A stretch of 64,000 bases of DNA from Achromobacter sp. B7 (GCF_003600685.1 NZ_CP032084.1:1054001-1118000); one strand, 5' to 3'. Counted from the first letter of the stretch, positions 1-8,673 are shown. The notes: generated by a model not told the origin, from the sequence alone. Numbers and translations: made by a program.

Positions 1-131
1 CCGAGATATTCGCCTTTGCCGGGCGCGTGAACGCCGGGGAAGGCATCCGGGCAACCGTGATGCGCCATGGCATCAAGTCGGGTGACCCCAACCTGGCCAC
101 GATGGCCACCGTGCGGGTGGAGCTGCGATGA
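1..131 (+). CDS. 3' end of a PilN/GspL-like secretion or pilus assembly gene (partial)
   Basis: Only the last 42 codons are present, read in frame 3 and ending at the TGA at 129-131. The fragment ends in a short beta-strand-like stretch, MATVRVELR. Its stop overlaps the ATG of the next gene (ATGA), so the two are translationally coupled. In type IV pilus and type II secretion operons the gene just before a PilO-like protein is normally PilN or GspL, a bitopic inner-membrane assembly protein. The assignment rests on that position; the fragment itself carries no diagnostic motif. An alternative is any other inner-membrane platform subunit. Confidence 0.5.
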   Translation, partial: EIFAFAGRVNAGEGIRATVMRHGIKSGDPNLATMATVRVELR

Positions 132-700
132 AGTCCTTTGCTGAAATTCGTCGCCGCCTGGCCGCGCTGCGCCAGGGCAACGGCGGTTCCCCGCTGCGTT
201 GGCATGCTCAATGTTGGGCCGAACGCTTCGGGCGCGGCGGGCTGTTGGCCCTGGCCGCCTTGCTGGTCTTGATCGTGCATTGCGTCGTGGTGCTGTGGCC
301 GGAAAAGGGCACGCTGCAAATGCGGGCGCTGGAACTGAACGCCGAGCTGCATGCCTGCCAACCCCACGTTGCGCCACCCGGCAATGACATGGACGAACTG
401 CGCGTGCAACTGCGCCTGGACCCCGACCAGCGCAAGCTGGCCGTGATGGAACAGTTGGTGCGTTCGGGCCTGCTGCTGGTCGACATCCAGTATCAGGGCG
501 AAGACACCATCCAGGGCCGCTTGCGCCGCACGTCGGTGGATGTGACGGCGGTGGGTTCGTACCAGGACCTGAGCGCGGGTCTGCGCAAGTTGACCGAAGA
601 GCCGCTGTTGCGCCTGGAGTCCTTGTCCTTGGACAGGCAGAAACCGGAAAACATGCTGGTGAACGTAAAGATGCGCTTGAGCATGCTGGGGGTGGTGTGA
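128..700 (+). CDS. PilO/GspM-like inner-membrane assembly protein
   Basis: 190 residues. A cytoplasmic N-terminus rich in Arg is followed by one membrane segment at about residues 38-56 (LLALAALLVLIVHCVVVLW). A periplasmic domain follows, with a helical stretch and then alternating strands, as in PilO/GspM ferredoxin-like folds. PilO and GspM join PilN/GspL in the inner-membrane alignment complex linking the cytoplasmic ATPase platform to the secretin. It overlaps the preceding gene by 4 nt and its TGA overlaps the next ATG, so it is in the middle of a tight operon. Family membership is inferred from architecture and neighbours, not from a sequence search. Confidence 0.6.
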   Translation: MKSFAEIRRRLAALRQGNGGSPLRWHAQCWAERFGRGGLLALAALLVLIVHCVVVLWPEKGTLQMRALELNAELHACQPHVAPPGNDMDELRVQLRLDPDQRKLAVMEQLVRSGLLLVDIQYQGEDTIQGRLRRTSVDVTAVGSYQDLSAGLRKLTEEPLLRLESLSLDRQKPENMLVNVKMRLSMLGVV

Positions 701-1164
701 TGAAGCGATGGATGACCGCGGTAATCACCGCCCTGGCGCCGGCCGCCACGTGGGCCGAGACCACGCAAGAGGTGGATCTGTTCCCCTCGCAAAGCTGGGC
801 GTCGCTGCTGGATCGCGGCAGCGAACCTAACCAGGACACCGCCGCCCAGGCTAACGCCGCGCCGACCGACACGCCGGCCCTGGACGACACCATGCCCACC
901 GCGCCCGAAGGCGTCGGCGCGACCGCGGCACCGGCCTTTACGGCCATCGGTGAATGGTCCGACACCGGGCGCCGCATCGTGGTGCTGGCGCATCAAGGGG
1001 AAACCTATCTGATCTGCCAGCGCTGCGATATGGACGGCGCGGTGCGGCCGGGCGGCAACCTGACGCCGCACTACCGCCTGAAGGCGCTGGAAGCGAAACG
1101 CGCCGTGCTGTTGGACCCGCAGGGCAAGGAACTGCATGTGGACCTGGCGCCGCTGGCGCAATGA
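700..1164 (+). CDS. PilP/GspC-like periplasmic protein of the secretion/pilus operon
   Basis: 154 residues from the ATG at 700, which overlaps the previous TGA; a GTG lies one codon earlier. An N-terminal hydrophobic stretch ending in ATWA looks like a signal peptide or anchor. A low-complexity Ala/Pro/Thr linker (about residues 40-85) follows, then a small C-terminal beta-rich domain containing ICQRCDMDG and a hydrophobic end. PilP and GspC have this layout (membrane-proximal N-terminus, flexible linker, homology-region domain that docks on the secretin N0 domain), and the secretin gene follows directly. The Cys pair in the domain may form a disulfide. Function is inferred from layout and position. 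Confidence 0.55.
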   Translation: MKRWMTAVITALAPAATWAETTQEVDLFPSQSWASLLDRGSEPNQDTAAQANAAPTDTPALDDTMPTAPEGVGATAAPAFTAIGEWSDTGRRIVVLAHQGETYLICQRCDMDGAVRPGGNLTPHYRLKALEAKRAVLLDPQGKELHVDLAPLAQ

Positions 1165-1213
1165 GCATGGCGCTCATCGAAACGAAAAATTCTTTTGGGA
1201 ATGGCAAGACATC

Positions 1214-3046
1214 ATGATTGCAAAACCTGTCGTAATGGCCGCATTCTTCACCCTGTTGCTGGGCGGATGCGCGGCCCCGGAATCACTGAAACGCGCACTG
1301 GGCGGCGACGCGCCGACCACTGCTGAACGCCTGGCCGCCGGCCGCGCGAAGCTGGACAAGAACCCCAACGATATCGAAGCGGGCAAGGACGTGGCGCGCG
1401 ATGGCGTGACGTTGACCCGCGAGATCCTGCAACGTGTGCGCGTCAAGATGGACGCGGGCGATGACGAGGCCGCGCTGCAGGACGTGCTGGAGCTGCTGAC
1501 GATCAACCCTGGCAATATGCGCGCCCAGCAACTCAAGACGCAGCTGGAACAACGTGTGCACCTGAACGCCGAGCTGGCCGAAGCGGTGAGGCTGCAATTC
1601 GACCACCCGCGCGAGGCCCTGTACAAGGTCAATCGCATCTTGCAGGAGCAGCCTGGCTTTCCGTCAGCCGAAGCGCTGCGCGCCCAGCTGCAACGCCGCG
1701 ACGTCGGCCGCCAATCGGTCAAGCCCCGGCTGGCCGACGCGCTGCGCAAGCCCGTGACGCTGAACTTCAAGGCGCAACCCATCGTGCAGATCCTGGACAC
1801 GATTTCGCTGGCGGCCGGCGTGGACTTCGTGCTGGACCCGGACGTGCAGACGACCATGCCGGCCAGCATCATGGCCCGACAGACCACCGCCGAAGACGCG
1901 ATCAACCTGTTGCTGCGGACCAATCAGTTGGAAAAGAAGGTGCTGGATGCGCACACCCTGCTGATCTATCCGTCGCGCCCGGACAAGGACAAGGAGTATC
2001 GCGAGCTGATGGTGCGCGTGTTCTACCTGAACCATGCCGATGCCACGCACGTGCTGGCGGCGTTGCGGCAAATCAGCGCGCCCAAGAACGTGCACCTGGA
2101 CGAACGCGCCAATGCCGTGCTGGTGCGCGACACGCCTGAAGTGATGGCGGTGGTGGAACGCGTGGTGGCGGCGCTGGACATCGCGCAGTCGGAAGTGACG
2201 ATGGATGTGCAGGTGCTGGAGGTGAACGCCAGCGACGAACTTGAAGTGGGCGTGGACTACCCCAGCGACCTGCGGTTTTCCGTGCTGCCCCAAGGTGAAA
2301 ACGGCCGCATCACGGTGGGCGACCTGCTGGGCCTGAACCAGGGCAAGATCGGGGTGACCAGCCGCAATGATCTGTCGGCGGCGCTGAACCTGCTGCAAAA
2401 GCGCGGCAAGACCAAGGTGCTGGCGAATCCCAAGATCCGTGTTCGCAACATGGAAAAGGCCAGCATCAAGATCGGTGAAAAGGTGCCGGTCGTGACCACC
2501 ACCAACGCCAATGGCGTGGTGACGGAATCCGTCAACTATCAGGACGTGGGCCTGATCCTGCAAGTAGAGCCCCGTATCAGCCTGAGCAATGAAGTCAGCG
2601 TGCGCGTCAGCATGGAAGTCAGCAACCTGAAGGGCGAGGTCAAAACGGCTGGCGGCGGCGTCGTCTACCCGATGAGCACGCGCAATGCGGAAACCGTGAT
2701 GACGGCGCGTGATGGCGAAACGCAGGTGCTGGCCGGCCTGGTCAACCAACAGCAGACGCGCAGCAGCAGCGGTGTGCCCGGACTGAGCGTGATGGGCTGG
2801 CTGGGCAGCTTGTTCGGCGGTCAGAAGAAGACGGACCAGAACACGGAAATCGTGTTGCTGTTGACGCCGCATATCGAACGTTCGATGGCCTTGCCGTCGG
2901 CTGCCGACAGCTACTTCCCGTCGGGCACCGAGTCGCGCGTCACCGTCATGCCGATGACCACCCAGGCGCCCGCCGCCCCGGAAGCCGCGGCGACGGGCGG
3001 CGACGCCCCGGCGCTGGACGCGGTGCTGGCCAAGCCGCCGTTCTAA
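1214..3046 (+). CDS. secretin, outer-membrane channel of a type II/type IV pilus-like system (GspD/PilQ/MshL family), lipoprotein
   Basis: 610 residues from the ATG at 1214. An in-frame start at 1136 lies inside the previous gene, whereas 1214 gives a clean lipoprotein signal with lipobox LLGGC. Region order: an N-terminal helical repeat-like part (about 30-170), an N0-like domain (about 178-255, starting KPVTLNFKAQPIVQILDTIS), an N1/NolW-type domain (about 262-335), and a secretin barrel domain (about 335-565). Family hallmarks in the barrel include VLANPKIRVRN, the VPVVTT segment and the TEIVLLLTPHI ending. Secretins form large gated outer-membrane rings. The lipid anchor would allow self-targeting or pilotin-like insertion. 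The long N-terminal helical part resembles MshL or Tad-like secretins more than classical GspD. Confidence 0.9.
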   Translation: MIAKPVVMAAFFTLLLGGCAAPESLKRALGGDAPTTAERLAAGRAKLDKNPNDIEAGKDVARDGVTLTREILQRVRVKMDAGDDEAALQDVLELLTINPGNMRAQQLKTQLEQRVHLNAELAEAVRLQFDHPREALYKVNRILQEQPGFPSAEALRAQLQRRDVGRQSVKPRLADALRKPVTLNFKAQPIVQILDTISLAAGVDFVLDPDVQTTMPASIMARQTTAEDAINLLLRTNQLEKKVLDAHTLLIYPSRPDKDKEYRELMVRVFYLNHADATHVLAALRQISAPKNVHLDERANAVLVRDTPEVMAVVERVVAALDIAQSEVTMDVQVLEVNASDELEVGVDYPSDLRFSVLPQGENGRITVGDLLGLNQGKIGVTSRNDLSAALNLLQKRGKTKVLANPKIRVRNMEKASIKIGEKVPVVTTTNANGVVTESVNYQDVGLILQVEPRISLSNEVSVRVSMEVSNLKGEVKTAGGGVVYPMSTRNAETVMTARDGETQVLAGLVNQQQTRSSSGVPGLSVMGWLGSLFGGQKKTDQNTEIVLLLTPHIERSMALPSAADSYFPSGTESRVTVMPMTTQAPAAPEAAATGGDAPALDAVLAKPPF

Positions 3047-3055
3047 GGACGCGAC

Positions 3056-3532
3056 ATGCGCAAGCAATCGGGTTTCACGCTGATCGAAATGATGGCGGCC
3101 ATGACCTTGCTGGCCCTGCTGCTGAGCGTTGCGCTGCCGTTCTCGGCGCTGGTCAAGCAACGCGCACAGGAGCGCGAGCTACGGCAAAGCCTGCACACGC
3201 TGCGCAACGCCATCGACGCGTATTACCAGGCCAGCCGCGAGGGCAAGGTGGACAAGCCGCTGGACCGCAGCGGTTATCCGCCGGACCTGGAATCCCTGGT
3301 CAAGGGCGTGCAGAACAAGACGGACCCCAACGGCGGCATGTTGTATTTCCTGCGCCGCCTGCCCAAGGACCCGATGTGTGAAAACTGTGAGAACCGCTCG
3401 GCGGCCGACACCTGGGATACCCGAAGCTATGACAGTTCGGTCGATGCGTTTTCATCGGGACGCGACGTGTTCGACGTGCGTTCAAAAAGTCAAAGAAGGG
3501 GCCTCAATGGCGTTCCGTACAAAGAATGGTAG
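3056..3532 (+). CDS. type II secretion GspG-like pseudopilin
   Basis: 158 residues. The N-terminus carries a textbook type III signal: a short basic leader (MRKQSG) cut after Gly, then F-T-L-I-E with Glu at +5 and about 20 hydrophobic residues. The rest is a small globular domain with a Cys pair (CENC) near residue 110. GspG-like proteins polymerise into the periplasmic pseudopilus that pushes cargo through the secretin. The gene starts 9 nt after the secretin stop and overlaps the next pseudopilin gene by 26 nt. Length and C-terminal Tyr-Asp and Lys-Glu-Trp features fit a major-pseudopilin-like protein; a minor pilin role is possible. Confidence 0.85.
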   Translation: MRKQSGFTLIEMMAAMTLLALLLSVALPFSALVKQRAQERELRQSLHTLRNAIDAYYQASREGKVDKPLDRSGYPPDLESLVKGVQNKTDPNGGMLYFLRRLPKDPMCENCENRSAADTWDTRSYDSSVDAFSSGRDVFDVRSKSQRRGLNGVPYKEW

Positions 3533-3896
3533 GCGCGGCTGTGCCGGCTTTACGCTGATTGAGCTGATGGCGGTCATGGCTATCATCGGTGCGTTGATGT
3601 CGCTGGTGGCGCCGTCGTTTTTCAAAAGCAACGACCGTGCGCGCGAAACGGTGTTGCGTCACAACCTGCAATCGATCCGTCACGCTATCGACGATTACCG
3701 CGCCGACCATGGCAACAATCCCGATTCGCTGGATGTGCTTGTGGCCGACAAATACCTGCGCGAGCTTCCCATGGACCCGGTGACGGGTAAACGCGACAGC
3801 TGGTTGCCGCAGAACGGGGATGCGCCGGGCGTGAACGATGTAATCAGCGGCGCGACCGGCAGGGGGCTGGATGGGTTGGACTATGCGCGGTGGTGA
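3507..3896 (+). CDS. second GspG/GspH-like pseudopilin
   Basis: 129 residues from the ATG at 3507, which has a strong AAGAAGGGG ribosome site 6-16 nt upstream and lies inside the end of the previous gene. The prepilin leader ends CAG and is followed by F-T-L-I-E-L with Glu at +5, then a hydrophobic helix to about residue 40. A short globular domain contains PMDPVTGKRDSW, the loop commonly seen in GspG-type pseudopilins, and ends in Gly-Leu-Asp-Tyr-Ala-Arg-Trp. It shares the overall plan of its upstream neighbour, so the pair probably arose by duplication. Its short length suggests a core pseudopilus subunit. Confidence 0.82.
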   Translation: MAFRTKNGRRGCAGFTLIELMAVMAIIGALMSLVAPSFFKSNDRARETVLRHNLQSIRHAIDDYRADHGNNPDSLDVLVADKYLRELPMDPVTGKRDSWLPQNGDAPGVNDVISGATGRGLDGLDYARW

Positions 3897-4377
3897 TCGC
3901 GGTGCGTTGTCGCGCCGTCAGGCGGGCTTCGGCTATCTGACGGTGCTGATGCTGGTTATGGCGGTGGCCACGGGGCTGACGGCGGTGGTGCAGCCCTGGT
4001 CGATGCAAAAGCTGCGCGACCAGGAGGCCGAGCTGCTTTTCGTCGGCCAGCAATATCAACGAGCGCTGGCGTCGTATTACCTGTCCGGCACCGCGCCGGC
4101 CTATCCCAAAACCATGGAGGCCTTGCTCAAGGACGACCGCGTGTCGTTTACGCGCAGGCACCTGCGCCGGCTGTACGCTGACCCGATAACAGGCAGCACG
4201 GAATGGGGCATCGTCAAATCGCCCGACGGCGGCATCATGGGGGTATATAGCCTGTCGGAAAAAAAGCCCATCAAGCAGGATGGTTTTGATGCCGAGTTGG
4301 GCGATATGTCAGGAAAATCCAGTTATCAGGATTGGAAGTTTGTATTTATGGGCGTTAATCAACACATCACTCATTAA
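3871..4377 (+). CDS. divergent pseudopilin-like protein lacking Glu+5
   Basis: 168 residues from ATG 3871, or 164 from ATG 3883; both overlap the preceding stop. The N-terminus has a basic leader and a Gly-Phe junction (RRQAGFGYLTVLM) followed by a hydrophobic helix, as in prepilins, but residue +5 of the mature protein is Thr, not Glu. The domain after it has repeated Glu/Gln helices (LRDQEAELLFVGQQYQRAL), a PIT-GSTEWG loop and a GV.SLS..KPI segment, features of the poorly characterised type II secretion pseudopilin relatives of Betaproteobacteria. Lack of Glu+5 is typical of tip (GspK-like) subunits. It is the last gene of the operon in the window. Confidence 0.65.
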   Translation: MGWTMRGGDRGALSRRQAGFGYLTVLMLVMAVATGLTAVVQPWSMQKLRDQEAELLFVGQQYQRALASYYLSGTAPAYPKTMEALLKDDRVSFTRRHLRRLYADPITGSTEWGIVKSPDGGIMGVYSLSEKKPIKQDGFDAELGDMSGKSSYQDWKFVFMGVNQHITH

Positions 4378-4418
4378 AAAGATAAATGCGTCCAGGAATT
4401 TTCTTGATCATCCGCGGT

Positions 4419-4433
4419 CTCTCCGTTGGAGAG
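4419..4433 (+). promoter_or_regulatory. short hairpin in the AT-rich gap after the pseudopilin operon
   Basis: A perfect 6-bp stem, CTCTCC-GTT-GGAGAG, lies 42 nt after the last pseudopilin stop. No run of T follows, so it is a poor intrinsic terminator. It may be a processing or pausing element. The rest of the 4378-4620 gap is clearly more AT-rich than its flanks and includes a TTGACA at 4475-4480, without a convincing -10 at the right distance. Confidence 0.3.
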
Positions 4434-4620
4434 CCCGAGAAAATATCCGCATATTCAGCCCTGGTTGTCATATCTTGACATTTGGCTTTCCCGCTTTGGC
4501 TTTGAGAAATTTCTTATTGTTGTGACTATCCCTGCATGAAATCATTCTGTCGGGGTATCAATTGTGATTGCCGTAATAATAAAAATCTTCGGGAATTGCG
4601 CTTACATAAGAGTTGACTCA

Positions 4621-5307
4621 ATGATCGTCGCCATTCTTGAAGATTCGCCCACTCAGGTCGAGTGGGTCACCAAACTGCTGCAAAGCCACGGCCACCAGGC
4701 CTTCTCGCGTCGCGATGGCGACGGCTTCATCGCGCTGCTGCAACAACAGCGCGTGGACGTCGTTCTGCTTGACTGGGAAGTGCCCGGCGCATCGGGCCTT
4801 GCGGTACTGAAGTGGGCGCGATGCAACCTGGCGCCCAACATGCCCATCCTGATGCTGACGCAGCGCGATGACGAGGAAAGCATCGTGCAGGCGCTGAACA
4901 TGGGCGCCGACGACTACCTGCAAAAGCCGGTGCGCGAACGTGAGTTGCTGGCCCGCATGGGCGCACAGCTGCGCAAATCCCAGCGCGGCGAAGCCACCGC
5001 GTCGCAGTTCCAGGTGGGCCATTTTGCGTTCAACCTGGAAGCCAAGACGTTGACCGTGGACGGGCGCCCCGTCAGTTTGCCCACGCGGGAATTCGATCTG
5101 GCCACGATGCTGTTCCGCAGCCCCGGCCGCATCATCACCAAAGACGCGTTGTGCCAGCACATCTGGGGCACCGTTGACCGCAAGTACGACGCCAGCCTGG
5201 CAACCTATGTCAGCAACCTGCGTTCGTCATTGGGCCTGCGCTCGCGCAATGGCTATGTGATCGCTACCGTGTACAACTACGGCTACCGCCTCGAACGCAT
5301 GTATTAA
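4621..5307 (+). CDS. OmpR/PhoB-family response regulator
   Basis: 228 residues from the ATG at 4621; a longer in-frame start at 4564 adds 19 non-conserved residues. The receiver domain (1-118) has the acidic pair E7-D8, phosphoacceptor D51 in LLDWEVPG, Thr in LMLTQRDD and Lys in YLQKPV. The C-terminal winged-helix DNA-binding domain (about 128-228) has LPTREFDLATMLFRSPGRI and ends with the YGYRL hairpin. It should bind DNA when phosphorylated by the kinase encoded 145 nt downstream. Targets are unknown; the flanking pseudopilin operon and the LPMO genes are the natural candidates. Confidence 0.92.
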   Translation: MIVAILEDSPTQVEWVTKLLQSHGHQAFSRRDGDGFIALLQQQRVDVVLLDWEVPGASGLAVLKWARCNLAPNMPILMLTQRDDEESIVQALNMGADDYLQKPVRERELLARMGAQLRKSQRGEATASQFQVGHFAFNLEAKTLTVDGRPVSLPTREFDLATMLFRSPGRIITKDALCQHIWGTVDRKYDASLATYVSNLRSSLGLRSRNGYVIATVYNYGYRLERMY

Positions 5308-5452
5308 GCCGGCAGGCATTCGCCCCGGCCAGTGCGCCGCGCTGCTTCGGCAGTACACGCAACTTCCCCTTCCAATCGCAGTCCGCGCCTGACGTGCGCT
5401 GCCGGTCCGACCGCGTGCCTGACGCATCGCGACCCACCTTTCGAGCGTGACG

Positions 5453-6625
5453 ATGAAATTCCTGATTTGGCCTTATACGCGCCTGGGCGCCAGAAAAAAC
5501 GATGCGCTGCTGTTCTGCAACCTGGGCATCATCCTGCTGTGTTTTGCCATGCCCAGCGATGGGCAGCCCCTGACGGCGGCCGCGCCCGGCGTGCTGGCGG
5601 ACTTCGGCATTCTGGCGGGCCTGGCGTTGTTCAGCGTGATCGCGGGCCAATCGAAAATGCGCTTGCGGGCATTGGGTTGGCTGATCGGGTTTTGGCTGCT
5701 GGCCGCTTTTGTCGTGATCACGGCACGCCGCTGGACGCCGATGGTGGCGCCCGTGGTGGGCGTGGCGCTGGCGTACATCAGCGTAGTCCGCTGGCGCATG
5801 GCCACGCGGGGCGCGCGCCGTGAACGTGTCTTGGCACGCACGGCCGCGCCGGTGGATGCGCCTGCCGTAACCCACGCCAAGCCGAACTGCGCTCGCGACA
5901 ACGAAGTGATGCTGCAAATGATGCATGACCTGCGCAGTCCGCTGTCGACGATCCTGGTGATGGTGGAAAAGCAAAGCGCCGAAAGCGATTGCCCCAAGCA
6001 GGAAGCCTTTGCGCAGTCCGTGCGTGACCTGGCGCAGTACAGCCTGACCGTGGCGCAGGACTTCATGCATCTTTCCCGCGCGGAGCGCCTGGATAAGGCG
6101 AATTTCCTGCCCGTTTCGATGCTCGACGTGGGCCAGGAAGCCGCCGACCAAACCCTGTTGCTGGCCGAGCGCAAGGGCATCGACGTGCATATCCGCGAAT
6201 GCGGGGAAAAGCTGTGGGTGTCGGGCGACTACTGCATGCTGCAACGCGCCGTCATCAACCTGCTGGACAACGCGATCAAGTATTCCAACCCGTCCACACG
6301 CATCACGTTGTGCCTGAAGCGCCAGGGCGATATGGCCCGCATCAGTGTGATCGACGAGGGTATCGGCATTGCGGATTCGGTCATGCCGCAGCTGTGCGAG
6401 GCGTTTTTTCAGGTGCAGCCCGGCAGCCGTGACGGCGTGGGCATGGGCTTGGCGCTGGTGGCCACGGTGGTGGATGCGCACGGCGGAAAATTGTCGGTCA
6501 GTTCGCGTCCTGGGAAGGGAAGCGAGTTTTCGCTCACATTTCCATTGACGCCGATGCCGTGCGCGGAAGGCAATCGCCAGGAAGCGCGGTCCGGTTATCG
6601 AACGGGCCTTAATCCCGCCTCATGA
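5453..6625 (+). CDS. membrane sensor histidine kinase
   Basis: 390 residues from ATG 5453; GTG 5447 is an alternative. Four hydrophobic segments fill residues 20-120 with only short loops, so there is no periplasmic sensor domain and sensing is probably within the membrane. The dimerisation/phosphoacceptor helix has MMHDLRSPLSTIL with His158. The ATPase domain has the N box (INLLDNAIKYS), G1 (DEGIGI) and G2 (GVGMGLAL). It presumably phosphorylates the regulator at 4621-5307. Such short membrane-embedded sensors often respond to envelope state or quinone/redox cues, but nothing here identifies the signal. Confidence 0.9.
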   Translation: MKFLIWPYTRLGARKNDALLFCNLGIILLCFAMPSDGQPLTAAAPGVLADFGILAGLALFSVIAGQSKMRLRALGWLIGFWLLAAFVVITARRWTPMVAPVVGVALAYISVVRWRMATRGARRERVLARTAAPVDAPAVTHAKPNCARDNEVMLQMMHDLRSPLSTILVMVEKQSAESDCPKQEAFAQSVRDLAQYSLTVAQDFMHLSRAERLDKANFLPVSMLDVGQEAADQTLLLAERKGIDVHIRECGEKLWVSGDYCMLQRAVINLLDNAIKYSNPSTRITLCLKRQGDMARISVIDEGIGIADSVMPQLCEAFFQVQPGSRDGVGMGLALVATVVDAHGGKLSVSSRPGKGSEFSLTFPLTPMPCAEGNRQEARSGYRTGLNPAS

Positions 6626-6628
6626 ACA

Positions 6629-6652
6629 AGCGCCCTCGTGGCGCTTTTTTTT
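6629..6652 (+). terminator. Rho-independent terminator after the two-component genes
   Basis: AGCGCC-CTCGT-GGCGCT stem-loop followed by eight T residues, starting 4 nt after the kinase stop codon. Confidence 0.85.
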
Positions 6653-6864
6653 GGCCGTCTGGACGTTATGTATTGCGTGATTTATCGCGTTGTACCGCGT
6701 CATCAATGCGATGCGGCAAGGATGCAACACCTGCTTTTAATAGTGTATTGAGAAAGGTTTTGCCGTTTTCCAGCGCCGGGAATAATGGCTTCGCTTTCAC
6801 GAGATCCGTGTGATTTCCGGTTCATGAGAATGCGAAAAACAATCCACTAAACATAGGATATTTG

Positions 6865-8400
6865 ATGACTAAAACCACATTGCGCGGTGCAGCCGCCAAG
6901 CTTGGCTTGCCGGTCGCGGCGCTGACGCAGGCTGTGCTCATGGCCATGGCGCCGACGACCGCTTCGGCTCACGGTTCCATGATCGATCCCCCGAGCCGGG
7001 AATATGCTTGCCACAAGTTTGATACTCCTTGGAATAATCCCAAGTTCTCCGGTTGCGGCAAAGCGAACGACCTTATTGGAAACTGGCAGTCCAACTTGAT
7101 CGGCGGCGTGTTCAACAACCACAAGGATCTTATCCCTGATGGCCTGCTGTGCGCGGGCGGAAAGGACAGTTGGAAGGCGCTGGATGGCGATCACCAGTGG
7201 CCCACCACGGTAGTTACGCCTGACGCCAACGGCAATGCGCAGTTCAAGTACCTGCAAACGGCACCGCACATCACCACGTACTTCAAGACCTACATCAGCA
7301 AAGACAGCTACGACCCCAAGCGCGGCCTGCGCTGGGAAGATCTGGAACTGATCGGCGATACCGGCTTTCTGCCGCGCCCGGAAGTCGTGAACGCCGTTAC
7401 GCCCCTGGATGTCAAGATTCCCGCCCACTTTACCGGCAAGCGCGTGATTTACAGCGTGTGGCAACGTGACCCGAGCGACGCCAAGGAAGGTTTCTACTCT
7501 TGCTCGAACGTGGAAGTGATGCCTGCCAACGTGCAATGGCAAGCCAGCGGCGCGCTGCAAGGCGGCCAAGTCAACGTCGGCTCGAAGATGACCCTGCGCG
7601 TGTTCGATCTGAGCCGTGCCGGCGATCTGGAAAGCCATTCGATCATCGTCAAGGCCGGTGAAGAAAAGGCCGCCCAGTGGATGTACGCCCTGGCCAAGGA
7701 AGTCAACAACAAGTCGTCCGTCATCAAGGTCGGCAAGATGCAGTCCAACGGCCAAGTCTTGCCGCAGCAAAGCGACACCGAAAACCAGGTCTATGGCCTG
7801 AACAAGAAGGTTGGCTTCGCGATTGACCAGAAGGCTGCCGAGCCGGTGGATCCGCCGCCCGTCGTCATCAATGCGCCTACGGCTCAACTGACTGGCCCGG
7901 CAACGGCCAATGCTGGCGAGCGCGTTTCGCTGTCGGCCAAGGGTTCGAACAACGGTGGCGGTACGCTGAAGTTCCAGTGGACGGCTCCGGCTGGCATCAC
8001 CGCTTCGGCGCTGAACCAGGCTGACCTGAGCTTCACGGCTCCGACGCTGACGCAAGACAAGTCCTACTCGTTCACCGTCAAGGTCACGAACGAAAAGGGT
8101 TCGTCGAGCAAGACGCATTCGGTCCTGGTCAAGAAGCAAGCCCAAACCGGCGGCGGCACTGACGGTGGCAACACCGGCGGTAACGAAGGCGGCAACACCG
8201 GCGGCAACGACGGTCAGACCGGCCAATACCCGGCCTACAAGGAAGGCACCACGTACGCAGCTGGCGACAAGGTCACCAACGGCGGCAAGGTCTACGAGTG
8301 CAAGATCTGGCCCGTGACCGCATGGTGCAGCGCTTCGCCGTTGCACTACGCTCCCGGCAAGGGCCTGGCTTGGCAGCAAGCTTGGGACCTGGTGAAGTAA
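6865..8400 (+). CDS. AA10 lytic polysaccharide monooxygenase with PKD-like and CBM5/12 domains (GbpA-like)
   Basis: 511 residues from ATG 6865. A signal peptide ends TASA, leaving His36 as the mature N-terminus (HGSMIDPPSR), the first half of the copper histidine brace. The second brace histidine is probably His135 (APHITTYF), with Phe210 (GFYSC) in the usual axial position. A GbpA-like domain covers about 215-325, a PKD-like beta domain about 333-425, then a Gly/Asn/Thr linker (about 430-455) and a C-terminal chitin-binding module with conserved Tyr/Trp/Cys (YECKIWP, WQQAWDLVK). AA10 enzymes cleave chitin or cellulose oxidatively; GbpA relatives also bind chitin and mucin GlcNAc. It is monocistronic. 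Family members are type II secretion cargo. Confidence 0.93.
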   Translation: MTKTTLRGAAAKLGLPVAALTQAVLMAMAPTTASAHGSMIDPPSREYACHKFDTPWNNPKFSGCGKANDLIGNWQSNLIGGVFNNHKDLIPDGLLCAGGKDSWKALDGDHQWPTTVVTPDANGNAQFKYLQTAPHITTYFKTYISKDSYDPKRGLRWEDLELIGDTGFLPRPEVVNAVTPLDVKIPAHFTGKRVIYSVWQRDPSDAKEGFYSCSNVEVMPANVQWQASGALQGGQVNVGSKMTLRVFDLSRAGDLESHSIIVKAGEEKAAQWMYALAKEVNNKSSVIKVGKMQSNGQVLPQQSDTENQVYGLNKKVGFAIDQKAAEPVDPPPVVINAPTAQLTGPATANAGERVSLSAKGSNNGGGTLKFQWTAPAGITASALNQADLSFTAPTLTQDKSYSFTVKVTNEKGSSSKTHSVLVKKQAQTGGGTDGGNTGGNEGGNTGGNDGQTGQYPAYKEGTTYAAGDKVTNGGKVYECKIWPVTAWCSASPLHYAPGKGLAWQQAWDLVK

Positions 8401-8479
8401 TTCCCTTCACTGTTCTCAGTCTGAGCTGAAACTGCTTGAAAATCCGCAGTGAATAACGCGGAAAAATGAAGTTCCTGGT

Positions 8480-8510
8480 CCCTCGTGCGAAAGCGCGGGG
8501 GATTTTTTTT
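8480..8510 (+). terminator. Rho-independent terminator after the first LPMO gene
   Basis: A nine-pair stem, CCCTCGTGC-GAAA-GCGCGGGGG (with G-T pairs and a GAAA tetraloop), runs into an eight-T tract at 8503-8510. Confidence 0.9.
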
Positions 8511-8673
8511 GCCGCCAGATTATTTTTTTTAATGAGTGTGGGGAAATTGCTTTAAGGAATCGTTTATCAACTTTGATTATCAAAGGGCTTCCGGCCGAGA
8601 ATGAATTCACCTTGTCCTGCGTGCTGCATGGAAGGTGATTTATTCAACCTCACTCTGAAGTGTTTATAAAAAA

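Noticed and set aside
1664..3160. Minus-strand open frame opposite the secretin gene
   Set aside because: Composition and lack of start signals match an antisense shadow; the secretin on the plus strand has full domain support.
4475..4503. Sigma-70 promoter for the response regulator using TTGACA
   Set aside because: No acceptable -10 sequence at 16-18 nt spacing.
6622..6813. 63-codon frame after the histidine kinase
   Set aside because: Its first codons lie in the kinase terminator hairpin, and it has no ribosome site.
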